A DNA stretch of 49,290 nucleotides from an uncultured Bacteroidota bacterium. GTDB lineage: Bacteria; Bacteroidota; Bacteroidia; Chitinophagales; Chitinophagaceae. The position numbers and the translations under genes were made by a program. Location of the stretch: the NCBI GenBank assembly GCA_903851465.1, contig CAINOI010000054.1, positions 1 through 49,290 on the forward strand. Direction: 5' to 3'. Shown here one piece after another: positions 7,523 to 17,223 of the stretch; position 1 is the stretch's first letter, and each line of letters opens with the position of its first letter. The notes below the pieces were generated by a model. That model made no database searches, had not been told where the DNA came from, and saw only the letters and a list, made by a program, of their open reading frames with translations.

Positions 7523-10500
7523 ATGCAAAAAATATACTTACTCCTTTTTGTTTCCATCTTTTTTTCTGCTTGCACAAAATCAAAAGGGGACCAACTTTTT
7601 GAACTAGTTCAAAACAGTGGAATTCAATTTACCAATACGGTGACGGATGAGAAGGACAATAATATTTTCAAGTACCGTAATTTTTACAATGGCGGTGGTG
7701 TGGGTATTGGCGATATCAATAATGACGGACTAGCTGATGTATTTTTTACTGCCAATCAAGGTGCTAATAAATTATTTTTAAATAAAGGTGATTTTAAATT
7801 CGAAGACATTTCTGATAAAGCAGGATTTTCAAAAAAAGACCAATGGAGTACTGGTGTAACAATGGTGGATATCAATAACGATGGTTGGTTGGATATTTAT
7901 GTAGCCAATGCTGGACATATGATGGAAGAAGACCTGCGTAAGAATCAATTATTCATCAACAACCATGATTTAACTTTTACGGATAGTGCAGAAGCTTATG
8001 GCTTAGCAAACAATGGTTACACAACCCATGCCTCTTTCTTTGATTATGATATGGATGGCGATTTGGATTGCTTCATGGTTAACAATAGCCCAATCCCAGT
8101 GAACACTTTAAACTATGCAAATGCAAGAGACATCAGAGCAGAAAATTCAGATGTTGCAGACTTCTTAAAAGGCGGTGGTGATCACTTGTATAAAAACGAG
8201 GGCGGTAAATTTGTTGAAGTATCTGCAGAAGCGGGTATTCATGGTACATTGATCAGTTTTGGTTTAGGTGTAACCATTGGCGATGTGAATGGAGATGCAT
8301 GGCCAGATGTATATGTGTCCAATGATTTTTTTGAAAGAGACTATTTATATATCAATCAAAAAAACGGCACATTTAAAGACGAAATAGAAACTTATACCGA
8401 GCATAATAGTATCGCATCCATGGGAACCGACATGGCAGATGTGAACAATGACGGCTATCCAGATATTTTTACAACAGAAATGTTGCCTGATAATGATTTT
8501 AGATTAAAGACAACAAGTTCCTTTGATAATATTGACATCTATCGATTGAAAGTGGCAAGTGGCTTTTATCATCAGTTCATGCACAATGCATTGCAGTTGA
8601 ATAATAAGAATGGCAAGTATAAAGAAGTAGCCCATTTTTCGGGTGTGGAAGCAAGTGATTGGAGTTGGGGAGAGATGATTTTTGATGCTGATAATGATGG
8701 ATATAATGATATCTATGTAAGCAATGGTATTTATCGTGATTTAACCAATCAGGACTTTATAGATTTTTTTGCAAATACCATGATTCAAAAAATGGTTTTG
8801 TCTGGTAAGAAAGACGAAATCAGTAGTATCATTGAAAAAATGAGTAGTCAACCCATACCAAATAAAATGTTCAGAAACAATGGTGATTTGACTTTTAAGG
8901 ACATGGGTAAGGACTGGGGATTGGATGTCCCAAGTTTTTCCAATGGTGCCGCTTATGGTGACTTAGACAATGATGGTGACTTAGACATGGTCGTGAACAA
9001 TAACAATATGCCAAGTTTTGTATTTAAAAATAAGAGCAGAGAAAAAAACAAGAACGGATACATTGGATTTAAATTAAAAGGCCTGCCACAAAATAGTAAT
9101 GCAGTGGGTGCAAAAATAAATGTATTTGTTCAAGGCCAAATTTTAAGTAAGGAAGTTATACCTGCAAGAGGGTTCCAGTCTTCTGTAGATTACAAACAAA
9201 TTTTTGGATTAGGACAGTTTAAGAAAATTGATTCTGTACAAGTGATATGGCCGAATCTAACACAAAGTATTTTAAAGATTCAAAAACTAGATACAGTTTA
9301 TACCATCGAACAAGCGACACAAGTTGTCAAGCCATTTGAAGTGGTACAAGAAAAACTTGCGCCATTGTTTGAAGAAGTAAAAAGCAATTTTGAAAAACAC
9401 ACCGAGGACGACCATGTAGACTTTTACGCAGAAAGAATCATCCCAAGAATACTTTCCCAAGAAGGTCCAAAAGCAGCAACGGCAGATATCAATGGTGATG
9501 GTCTTGCAGATTTATTTATTGGAGGCGCCAATAACAAGGGCAGTCAAATTTACCTTCAAACAGCGAGTGGCGATTTTAAACCAAAGACACAGAATGCATT
9601 TAAGCCATTCGAATCATATGAAGATGTAGCTGCCGTATTCTTTGATGCAGATAAGGACGGCGATATGGATTTATTAGTGGGTTCAGGTGGCAATAACCGT
9701 TTATCAACAAGAGGAGAATTGAATCACCGCCTATTCTTAAACGATGGTAAAGCTAATTTTACGCACCTTGCGGATGCATTCCCTGTTTTTGAATACAATA
9801 CGGGCGTGATGGTGCCAATGGATTATGATATGGATGGTGACCTTGATGTATTTGTAGGTGCGCGTAATACGCCATTAAAATATGGCGTAACACCATCTAG
9901 TGCTTTATATCAAAACGACGGATCGGGGAAATTCAATGAGGTGACTTCAACAGTTGCACCAGACTTTTTAAAATTAGGCATGGTGACCAGTGCTGTGGTA
10001 GGTCATTTAAACAATCAAGGTGGCGCATCATTGATCATCGTTGGAGAATATATGTACCCGGTTGTGTACGCGTTTGAAAAAGGTAAAATGGTAGAGCAAG
10101 CAACTAATTTAAAAGGATTGAATGGCTGGTGGCAGTCTATTCATATGGCAGATATAGACGGAGATGGCTATCAAGATTTAATCATTGGCAATATGGGTGA
10201 GAACGGCTATCTAAAGCCAACGCCAACAGCGCCAGTGAAACTTTGGATCAATGATTTTGATGGCAATGAGAGTATTGATAAAATTTTAACAAGAACAATT
10301 AATGAAAAGGATGTGCCAGTGTTCTTGAAAGGGGAAATGCAAGAACAAATCCCTTTACTCAAAAAAGAAAATTTGAATTACGAGATTTATGCAAAAAAAT
10401 CCTTCCAAGAATTATTTAAAAAAGAATTGGTAGACAAAGCGGCAATGAAATTATATAACTACAGCAGTTCTATTATTGCTTGGGGCAAAGGGAATGGCCA

Positions 10501-10828
10501 ATTTGATATTCAGCGTTTGCCAAACGAAGTGCAGTTTTCATCATTGAATGCGATGGTATCAACAGACATCAATGCAGATGGCAAATTGGATCTAGTCATG
10601 GGGGGCAATCAATTTGGATTCTTGCCTCAGTTTGGCCGTTTAGATGCCAATTATGGTTTGGCATTAATCAATAAAGGCAAAAGAATACTAGAAGTAGTAG
10701 AAGACAAGCAATCTGGCTTGTCCATCAGTGGTCAAGTGAGAGATATGTTATTGATACAGCAGTCAAAACAAAAGGGGGTATTGTTTATTAGAAATAATCA
10801 GTATCCAGTGTTCATGAAAATAAAATAA
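7523..10828 (+). CDS. FG-GAP/VCBS-repeat lipoprotein with ASPIC/UnbV domain (first of a tandem pair)
   Basis: A very large (1101 aa) lipoprotein with its lipobox at Cys17 (FFSAC). It carries about twelve FG-GAP/VCBS repeats, each with a calcium-loop motif of the D-x-N/D-x-D-G kind such as DINNDGLAD and DYDMDGDLD. They fall into two blocks, about residues 40-500 and 640-1080, as expected for two beta-propellers. Between them, about 510-600, is an ASPIC/UnbV domain (GAKINVFVQG, ARGFQSSVD). The C-terminal block contains a conserved RDMLLIQ-type strand. It lies downstream of susD, behind two terminators, and 4 bp before a paralogue. The family is often annotated simply as VCBS or CRTAC1-like; its function is not established. 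Surface ligand binding is inference. Confidence 0.92.
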   Translation: MQKIYLLLFVSIFFSACTKSKGDQLFELVQNSGIQFTNTVTDEKDNNIFKYRNFYNGGGVGIGDINNDGLADVFFTANQGANKLFLNKGDFKFEDISDKAGFSKKDQWSTGVTMVDINNDGWLDIYVANAGHMMEEDLRKNQLFINNHDLTFTDSAEAYGLANNGYTTHASFFDYDMDGDLDCFMVNNSPIPVNTLNYANARDIRAENSDVADFLKGGGDHLYKNEGGKFVEVSAEAGIHGTLISFGLGVTIGDVNGDAWPDVYVSNDFFERDYLYINQKNGTFKDEIETYTEHNSIASMGTDMADVNNDGYPDIFTTEMLPDNDFRLKTTSSFDNIDIYRLKVASGFYHQFMHNALQLNNKNGKYKEVAHFSGVEASDWSWGEMIFDADNDGYNDIYVSNGIYRDLTNQDFIDFFANTMIQKMVLSGKKDEISSIIEKMSSQPIPNKMFRNNGDLTFKDMGKDWGLDVPSFSNGAAYGDLDNDGDLDMVVNNNNMPSFVFKNKSREKNKNGYIGFKLKGLPQNSNAVGAKINVFVQGQILSKEVIPARGFQSSVDYKQIFGLGQFKKIDSVQVIWPNLTQSILKIQKLDTVYTIEQATQVVKPFEVVQEKLAPLFEEVKSNFEKHTEDDHVDFYAERIIPRILSQEGPKAATADINGDGLADLFIGGANNKGSQIYLQTASGDFKPKTQNAFKPFESYEDVAAVFFDADKDGDMDLLVGSGGNNRLSTRGELNHRLFLNDGKANFTHLADAFPVFEYNTGVMVPMDYDMDGDLDVFVGARNTPLKYGVTPSSALYQNDGSGKFNEVTSTVAPDFLKLGMVTSAVVGHLNNQGGASLIIVGEYMYPVVYAFEKGKMVEQATNLKGLNGWWQSIHMADIDGDGYQDLIIGNMGENGYLKPTPTAPVKLWINDFDGNESIDKILTRTINEKDVPVFLKGEMQEQIPLLKKENLNYEIYAKKSFQELFKKELVDKAAMKLYNYSSSIIAWGKGNGQFDIQRLPNEVQFSSLNAMVSTDINADGKLDLVMGGNQFGFLPQFGRLDANYGLALINKGKRILEVVEDKQSGLSISGQVRDMLLIQQSKQKGVLFIRNNQYPVFMKIK

Positions 10829-10832
10829 TTCT

Positions 10833-13800
10833 ATGTTTTTTAACTATATCCAAAGCTTTAAGTATACGATATCCACATTAAGATCTAGTGCATTCATTTT
10901 TGCATTAAGTGTAATCCTCCTTGCATGTAATACAGCCACAAATGAAGCGCCGTTATTTGAAGCATTGTCGGCGGAGCAAACGGGCATTCAATTTGAAAAT
11001 AAATTACATCCCAATGAGCAGTTCAATATGTTTCATTACATGTATTATTATAATGGAGCAGGGGTGGGCACTGGCGATTTCAACAATGATGGACAGGCCG
11101 ATATCTTTTTTGCTTCTAACGAGGGAGACAATCAGTTGTATTTGAATAAAGGAAAATTACAATTCACTGAAGTGAGTAAGCTAGCACAGATACCACAAGA
11201 TAGTGCATGGAACACAGGCGTGTCTGTAGTGGACATTAACAATGACGGGATGTTGGATATCTATATTTGCAGACTAGGTAATTTTGAAAAATTTGTCTCC
11301 AAGAATCAATTATTAGTTTGCGTAGCTATTGAAAATGGTATTCCAAAATACAAAGAGGCTGCCGCTGAATATGGCTTAGATTTTTCTGGCTTTAGTACAC
11401 AAGCAAGTTTTTTTGATTACGATCAGGATGGTGACTTAGATGTCTTTTTATTGAATCACTCGGTACACCAGAACGGGACATTTGCTCCAAGGACAAGCTT
11501 TATGGGCACATTTGACCCATTGTCTGGGGATCGTATTTTTGCTAATAACAATGGCCATTTTGATGACGTCACAAAAGCATCAAAAATAAATAGTACGGCC
11601 ATTAGTTATGGACTAGGTGTGGTGATGAGTGATATTAATTTAGATGGCTGGGTGGATATTTATGCAGGGAACGATTTCCATGAGAACGATTATTTGTACA
11701 TCAATCAAAAAAATGGCAGTTTTAAGGATGAGCAAAAAGAAAGGTTGATGCATACAAGTCAATATTCCATGGGGGTGGATGCGGCCGATTTAAACAATGA
11801 CGGCTTCCCAGAGATTGTGTCAATGGATATGCTTCCTAAGGATCCTTATATCTTAAAAAGATCTTTAGGCGAAGATGATTATGATATTTTTCAATATAAA
11901 ATATCAGTAGGATATGATTATCAGTTCACCCGTAACAACTTACAATGGAATCGTCGCAATGGCAAGTTCAGCGAAGTGGGCATGTATGCTGGTATGTTTG
12001 CAACAGATTGGTCTTGGGCTACTTTGTTGATGGACTTTGATAACGATGGGTATAAAGACATCTTTGTTGCAAATGGTATCCCCAAGAGGATGAATGATAT
12101 GGATTATGTGAACTATGTATCCAACCAAGAAATTCAAGAAAAAATAAGGGATAATAAAATGGGCGAAAAGGATATGGCATTGATTGATCGCTTTCCTGAA
12201 ATTAAAATTCCCAATCAATTCTTTCTAAATAAAAAGGGCTTATCATTTAATGATCAAGAAAAGGCCATCGCCAATAATCCTCCTTCTTATTCAAATGGCG
12301 CAGCCTATGCAGACTTTGATAACGATGGTGATTTAGATTTGGTTGTAAACAATGTCAACGACAAGTCGTTTATCTATGAAAACAAAACCAATCGAGATAC
12401 ATTAGCCCATTCGGTTTCAGTTAGCTTAAAAGGTTCGGTAAAAAATATAAATGCCATAGGTGCTAAATTGGTTTTGTTTACGCCAGGTGAAATTAGAACC
12501 TATGAAAAATTTCCTGTTAAAGGATTTTTATCAAGTATGGAAGTGCCTTTGACAATAGGGTTAAGAGACACGAAAATTGATTCTGCCTTTTTAGTTTGGC
12601 CAGATAATCGTTTTCAAAAAATCAATCCTACTGAATTTAAGAAAAAAAAATTAGCATTCACTTATCAAATTGGGTTACCCAAGTTTGACTATAATTTAAT
12701 CAACCTGCATTGGCCAAACGAGACAAAACAAGCTTTTGATTTAACTGCCACTTCAGGCATTCAATTCAAACATCAAGAAAACATTTTTCAGGAATTCAAT
12801 AGAGAGCAATTGATTCCTCAAATGAATTCTACTGAAGGCCCTGCGTTGGCTGTGGGGGATATCAATAAAGATGGCTTAGAAGATATTTTTATAGGAGGCG
12901 CAAGAGGCTTTAGTGCAGCTTTATATGTTCAACAAGCCAATGGCAAGTTTAAACTATCTATCCAAGAAGCTTTCCGTCTAGATAGTAATTACGAAGATGT
13001 TTGTGCAGTAATGGCGGATGTGAATAAGGACGGCATTCAAGATATCGTGGTTGGTTCAGGTGGTAATGAATATTTTGGGAAAGACAAACATATGATGCCA
13101 AGGGTTTATTTAAACAATTCAGTTGGGCAGTTTAGTGTTTTAGATAATGCTATACCTATCTACAATCAAAGTTCTGCTATAGTAGCTAGAGATTTCAATC
13201 AAGATGGCTCAGTAGATTTATTGATTACAAGCAGGGTGACGGCAATGGATTATGGTGCACCCACAGATAGTTATTTATTATACAATACAGGAGACGGACA
13301 TTTTAAAAATGTTACAGTAACTGTAGCACCAGATTTAACAGGAATCGGCTTCATTACTAGTGCTACAGAAATGGACATCAATGGAGATCGTAAAATGGAA
13401 ATCCTATTGACACATCAGTGGGGTGGGATAGATGTGTTGTATCCATCTGTCAAAAAATGGACAAAAGCAAGTGTAAGTCATTTGCCTGGTTGGTGGAATT
13501 TCTCATTGCCTATCGATATTGATTTAGATGGAGACATGGACTTTATCGCTGGCAACCTTGGCTTGAATACCAGATTGAAGGCGACCGAAAAAGAACCTAT
13601 CAGCATGTATTATAATGATTTTGATGACAATGGAAAATTTGAGCAGATCATTACATTTTATTTACAAGGCAAAGAAATTCCTTTTGCCAATAAAGATGAA
13701 ATTCAAAGACAGATCCCTAAAATAAAAAAATCCTTCTTGTATGCGGAAGATTTTGCAAAAGCAAACTTGTATGATATTTTCACAAAAGAAAAATTAAAGG

Positions 13801-14186
13801 CTTCTAAGTTGGTACAGGCCTATCATTTTGCCAATACTTTATTCATCAATGACGGCAAGGGAAAATTCACGGCTAAAGCACTTCCTTGGGAAGCACAAAT
13901 TTCTGCCTATAAATCTGCTGTTGTGTTGGACGCCAATGGAGATCAATGGCCTGATATTTTAATGATGGGTAATTTTTACGATAACAATGTACAGATGGGC
14001 AGGTATGATGCAGATTACGGCACCTTATTGATCAATACTGGAAAGCAAGACTTTAATGCTGCACCTATGAATGGACTAAGTGTAAAAGGACAGGTTAGAC
14101 ATATTGCTCCCATTCAAATCAATCAGCAACAAGCCTTCGTGTTGGGTATGAATTCGGATAGCTTGAGGTTGATTCAATTCAAATAG
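10833..14186 (+). CDS. FG-GAP/VCBS-repeat lipoprotein with ASPIC/UnbV domain (second of a tandem pair)
   Basis: A paralogue (1117 aa) of the gene before it, with the same order: long N-terminal hydrophobic segment ending in a lipobox at Cys32 (ILLAC), FG-GAP block, ASPIC/UnbV domain at about 527-615 (GAKLVLFTPG, VKGFLSSME), second FG-GAP block and a similar tail (VKGQVRHIAPIQ). About thirteen calcium-loop motifs are visible, some degenerate (DLNNDGFPE, DINGDRKME). Short stretches are nearly identical to the first copy (DYLYINQKNG) but overall divergence is large, so the duplication is old. The start is 4 nt after the previous stop, so the two are translationally coupled. The exact role is unknown. 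Confidence 0.92.
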   Translation: MFFNYIQSFKYTISTLRSSAFIFALSVILLACNTATNEAPLFEALSAEQTGIQFENKLHPNEQFNMFHYMYYYNGAGVGTGDFNNDGQADIFFASNEGDNQLYLNKGKLQFTEVSKLAQIPQDSAWNTGVSVVDINNDGMLDIYICRLGNFEKFVSKNQLLVCVAIENGIPKYKEAAAEYGLDFSGFSTQASFFDYDQDGDLDVFLLNHSVHQNGTFAPRTSFMGTFDPLSGDRIFANNNGHFDDVTKASKINSTAISYGLGVVMSDINLDGWVDIYAGNDFHENDYLYINQKNGSFKDEQKERLMHTSQYSMGVDAADLNNDGFPEIVSMDMLPKDPYILKRSLGEDDYDIFQYKISVGYDYQFTRNNLQWNRRNGKFSEVGMYAGMFATDWSWATLLMDFDNDGYKDIFVANGIPKRMNDMDYVNYVSNQEIQEKIRDNKMGEKDMALIDRFPEIKIPNQFFLNKKGLSFNDQEKAIANNPPSYSNGAAYADFDNDGDLDLVVNNVNDKSFIYENKTNRDTLAHSVSVSLKGSVKNINAIGAKLVLFTPGEIRTYEKFPVKGFLSSMEVPLTIGLRDTKIDSAFLVWPDNRFQKINPTEFKKKKLAFTYQIGLPKFDYNLINLHWPNETKQAFDLTATSGIQFKHQENIFQEFNREQLIPQMNSTEGPALAVGDINKDGLEDIFIGGARGFSAALYVQQANGKFKLSIQEAFRLDSNYEDVCAVMADVNKDGIQDIVVGSGGNEYFGKDKHMMPRVYLNNSVGQFSVLDNAIPIYNQSSAIVARDFNQDGSVDLLITSRVTAMDYGAPTDSYLLYNTGDGHFKNVTVTVAPDLTGIGFITSATEMDINGDRKMEILLTHQWGGIDVLYPSVKKWTKASVSHLPGWWNFSLPIDIDLDGDMDFIAGNLGLNTRLKATEKEPISMYYNDFDDNGKFEQIITFYLQGKEIPFANKDEIQRQIPKIKKSFLYAEDFAKANLYDIFTKEKLKASKLVQAYHFANTLFINDGKGKFTAKALPWEAQISAYKSAVVLDANGDQWPDILMMGNFYDNNVQMGRYDADYGTLLINTGKQDFNAAPMNGLSVKGQVRHIAPIQINQQQAFVLGMNSDSLRLIQFK

Positions 14187-14212
14187 TATTGCTTCGTAAA
14201 ACAAGCCGTAGA

Positions 14213-15112
14213 CTAATAAATTGGGTAGCTAATTGTTGAAGTCCATCGACTTGAATCTTTTTCCAAAAGTCGATTGGTATTATAAATTACAAATGGGATG
14301 GCTGGTGAATATTTTTGTTTGTCAGTAATATACTGCTTGGTTGCTTCGAATGCTTCATTCACTTTTGCTTGATCACCATCTACTTTAACTGAAAGTAAAT
14401 TACCTAGTACCATTTTTTTGATTGAAAATTTGCCATTGACCAAGATGTCTTTTTCTAAAGGTATTGCAACCTGTAAATAGACTTCATTTTCATCCACTTT
14501 TGTAATATTCACCATTGGGTCTCCTATGGCTTTCCCTTTTTGAGTGCTTATAAATGCCTCTAATTGGTTGACCATTTGATAAATCTGTACTAAAGACGGG
14601 GTATCTGATAAAGTTTGGTCCAATGCTAAATAACTAGAGTCTTTCACCTTTGTTTCTACAATATCAAATCCGTAGACCCCTTTGTTATAGTTATAATGTG
14701 CTGTTACAGCTGCTAAAACAAGATTCAATTGATCTTGAATTTTTTTTCCAAAAAGATAATATTGAATCCTTGCAATAGGCGACCAACCAATATTATTCAT
14801 ACTTGTCTCATAGCGAATAATGGAATTTTTGCCTTCCCCATTCTCAATTGAAAATACAACCGGCACTTGAATGCCATCTTGGTTAAGGTCAGCTTGTATT
14901 GTTGCCACTAAACTACTAGTTGCTTTTAGATCAATATCCTTAGGCATCCATTCGGACCATTTAGAAAGCTGTGTCATTGCCCTAATCACACTCGAAGTGG
15001 GCTGGTACACCATTTGACTCCCATTTATGCTAATTTGGCTTGGGATGAATACATACACTGCAGCAAGGCTTAAAAGGAGGATGGCCAAGACAGACCCTAT
15101 TAATTTGCGCAT
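14213..15112 (-). CDS. Membrane-anchored SRPBCC/GyrI-like domain protein
   Basis: A 299-residue protein with one N-terminal hydrophobic segment (about residues 3-22, IGSVLAILLLSLAAVYVF), so either anchored with a periplasmic body or exported. The middle part (about 28-140) looks like an SRPBCC/polyketide-cyclase fold (STVIRAMTQLSKW-type start, then W-M-P and the strand SIIRYE). The C-terminal half (about 150-299), from SSYLALDQTL to the end W-T-S-T-I-S-Y-P-I-Y, resembles the GyrI-like effector-binding domain. Such domains bind small hydrophobic ligands. The fold calls are from pattern memory and the ligand is unknown. It is convergent with the FG-GAP pair and divergent from the next gene. Confidence 0.6.
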   Translation of the reverse strand: MRKLIGSVLAILLLSLAAVYVFIPSQISINGSQMVYQPTSSVIRAMTQLSKWSEWMPKDIDLKATSSLVATIQADLNQDGIQVPVVFSIENGEGKNSIIRYETSMNNIGWSPIARIQYYLFGKKIQDQLNLVLAAVTAHYNYNKGVYGFDIVETKVKDSSYLALDQTLSDTPSLVQIYQMVNQLEAFISTQKGKAIGDPMVNITKVDENEVYLQVAIPLEKDILVNGKFSIKKMVLGNLLSVKVDGDQAKVNEAFEATKQYITDKQKYSPAIPFVIYNTNRLLEKDSSRWTSTISYPIY

Positions 15113-15183
15113 AATTTCAAGTTGGTTGAGGGGTTGAAATTACAAAAAATCCACCTTCATAATGGAGCAATTTTAATAAAAAT

Positions 15184-15196
15184 GGCTATTTTAGCC
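15184..15196. repeat. Small dyad just before a TTG start
   Basis: GGCTA-TTT-TAGCC is a perfect 5-bp dyad that overlaps a promoter-like TATTTTAG (15187-15194). The start codon of the next gene begins 2 nt after the dyad. It may be a regulator site or a chance palindrome. Confidence 0.35.
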
Positions 15197-15198
15197 TA

Positions 15199-15762
15199 TT
15201 GAAAAAACTAGGCGCCATATTATTCTTGGGCATTTTGCTTTTTAACGGATTTGGATACCGATTGGTATCTAATTACTTTGACCAAAAAGCAGCCAACCAA
15301 TTAGTTAATTTAATTGAAGAAAATAATTATGACGAGTCTTACTTAGTCACTATTAAGACGCCAATCAATTTACCTTATTACGCAAATAATCCTCAATTTG
15401 AAAGAGTGGACGGAGAGATCGTAATCAAGGGTATTGTATACCAGTATGTGCAGAGAAGAATATACAATGACAGCCTTGAACTAAAAGTATTACCCAACCA
15501 AGATCGTTTGCATATTAAAAATGCAAGAGAAGATTTTTATAAATTAGCACAAGACCTTTCTAATACAAATGCAGATAAGAAGTCTGTTCCATTAGGGAAG
15601 TCTACAGCAAAATTTATCAGTTTTGATTATATCCAACAAAATATTAGCTGGCATTTAGTTCCAGCAAATTTGGCGAATGTAACGACTGGTTATCGTTACG
15701 CTACGCGTTTAATAAGCAATTATTTAACGATACAAGGTCCGCCTCCGAAAATGATTGCTTAA
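15199..15762 (+). CDS. Hypothetical secreted protein, TTG start
   Basis: A 187-residue protein that I do not recognise. It begins with a signal-peptide-like or anchor segment (KKLGAILFLGILLFNGFGY), followed by a soluble, charged body with two short beta-rich stretches (ESYLVTIKTPINLPYY, DGEIVIKGIVYQYVQ). The only plausible start is TTG at 15199, because no ATG or GTG gives a better N-terminus, and a TATTTTAG element ends 4 nt before it. It is divergent from the SRPBCC-like gene, with 86 bp between them, and precedes the haloperoxidase gene. It is probably periplasmic or lipid-facing, but no function can be assigned. Confidence 0.7.
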   Translation: MKKLGAILFLGILLFNGFGYRLVSNYFDQKAANQLVNLIEENNYDESYLVTIKTPINLPYYANNPQFERVDGEIVIKGIVYQYVQRRIYNDSLELKVLPNQDRLHIKNAREDFYKLAQDLSNTNADKKSVPLGKSTAKFISFDYIQQNISWHLVPANLANVTTGYRYATRLISNYLTIQGPPPKMIA

Positions 15763-15777
15763 AAATTCTTTTTTTAC

Positions 15778-15806
15778 AATAGCGTCATGTGCTGCATTAC
15801 GCTATT
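15778..15806. repeat. Strong hairpin before the haloperoxidase gene
   Basis: AATAGCGT (15778-15785) pairs with ACGCTATT (15799-15806); after one mismatch ATG pairs with CAT around a TGCTG loop. No T run follows on either strand, so it is not a classic terminator. Direct TATGCG copies lie just downstream. Confidence 0.5.
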
Positions 15807-15863
15807 CCCATGCATATGCGATATCAGCTATGCGCTTTTCGATTTTACTTTTAATGATTTCAA

Positions 15864-17189
15864 ATGAATAAATTATTTGCAGTATTGCTTTTTGCAATAG
15901 CAACAGCAGCTTGTAACCAGTCGAATGACTATAAAAAAATTACCAATAACCCAGACTTGTATGCTTATACAGTGCATGAGTTGAATCAGGTAGTGATGGG
16001 TAATAATTTTAGTCCAATTGTCGCTTCTAGAAACTACGCCTATGCAGCAATTGCTGGATATGAAGTGGTCGCAGCTGGCAATCCAACAGCATACCAAAGT
16101 TTAGCAGGACAATTAAAGGGGCTTGCACAAATGCCAAAGCCAAAAGACACGGCGAATATTGATTTTCCTTATGCTGCATTGGTTGCTTATACCACAGTAG
16201 GACAAGCAGTGACTTTCCCAGAAGGAAGTATGCAAGACTATACGGATAGTTTGAGAAAATTAGTAAAATCAAATGGGATGTCGGGTAAAATGGTGCAAGC
16301 ATCTGAAGCATTTGCAAAAGAAGTAAGTACAACCATTATTGCATGGAGTAAAAAAGACAATTATGCGCAGACAAGAAGCGCTGAAAGATACACTGTAAAA
16401 GATTCTCCAGGACGTTGGGTGCCAACACCACCTATGTATGCATCTGCAGCTGAGCCACATTGGGCCGAGATTAGAACCATGGCCATTGATAGTGCAAGTC
16501 AGTTTAGACCTTCACCTCCTCCTGCTTTTAATGTAACAGATAAAAACAGCGAGTATTACAAAAATGTAATGATGGTTAAAAATGCGGGTGATAGTTTAAC
16601 GGAGGAGCAAAAGCATATTGCTAATTTCTGGGACGACAATCCATTTAAAGTGAATGTAACCGGCCATGCCATGTTTAGCACCAAAAAATTCTCACCTCCA
16701 GGTCACTGGATGAGTATTGTAGGGATTGCAAATAAAACAGCTAAGTCAGACTTCAACACAGCTGTCTATGCGTATGCTAAAACAGCGATTGCTTTATTTG
16801 ATGCATTCATCCACACATGGGATGCAAAGTATACTTATAAGACTGTTCGTCCAGAAACAGTAATCAATAAATACATCGATCCAAATTGGAGACCACTTTT
16901 ACAAACCCCTGCTTTCCCAGAGTATACTTGTGGGCACTCTACTATTTCATCTTCGGCCGCAGAAGCTTTAACTAGTGTGTATGGCGATAATTTTGCCTAT
17001 ACAGACTCTACCGAATTGGAATTTGGTATTGAAAACAGAAGCTTTAAGTCTTTCAGACATGCTGCAGAGGAAAATAACTGGGCGCGTTTTTACGGGGGGA
17101 TTCACTTTCATAATTCTTGTATCACAAGTACAGCAAAGGGTCAGGCTTTGGGAAATTATATCGTTTCTAAATTAAAAATGAAGAAATAA
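15864..17189 (+). CDS. Vanadium-dependent haloperoxidase/PAP2-family lipoprotein
   Basis: A 441-residue lipoprotein (lipobox ending at Cys17, ATAAC) of the PAP2/vanadium haloperoxidase superfamily, whose members use vanadate to oxidise halides or hydrolyse phosphate esters. The three active-site motifs are present: K-x6-RP (KYTYKTVRP, about 323-331), the GH motif as PEYTCGHST (about 352-360), and R-x5-H (ARFYGGIHFH, about 408-417). In the second motif the usual serine of PSGH is cysteine. Acidic residues before the last motif (AAEENNW) fit the family. The next gene, 34 bp on, encodes an outer-membrane barrel and is probably co-transcribed. Whether it is a halogenase or an acid phosphatase cannot be decided from motifs. 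Confidence 0.87.
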   Translation: MNKLFAVLLFAIATAACNQSNDYKKITNNPDLYAYTVHELNQVVMGNNFSPIVASRNYAYAAIAGYEVVAAGNPTAYQSLAGQLKGLAQMPKPKDTANIDFPYAALVAYTTVGQAVTFPEGSMQDYTDSLRKLVKSNGMSGKMVQASEAFAKEVSTTIIAWSKKDNYAQTRSAERYTVKDSPGRWVPTPPMYASAAEPHWAEIRTMAIDSASQFRPSPPPAFNVTDKNSEYYKNVMMVKNAGDSLTEEQKHIANFWDDNPFKVNVTGHAMFSTKKFSPPGHWMSIVGIANKTAKSDFNTAVYAYAKTAIALFDAFIHTWDAKYTYKTVRPETVINKYIDPNWRPLLQTPAFPEYTCGHSTISSSAAEALTSVYGDNFAYTDSTELEFGIENRSFKSFRHAAEENNWARFYGGIHFHNSCITSTAKGQALGNYIVSKLKMKK

Positions 17190-17223
17190 GTTCAAGTAAA
17201 TTGAATCACAAATTAACTAACAC

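Noticed and set aside
7464-7523. Insertion-sequence end or recombination site suggested by repeated hairpins
   Set aside because: The stems differ in sequence, T runs follow as in terminators, and no transposase or target duplication is present.
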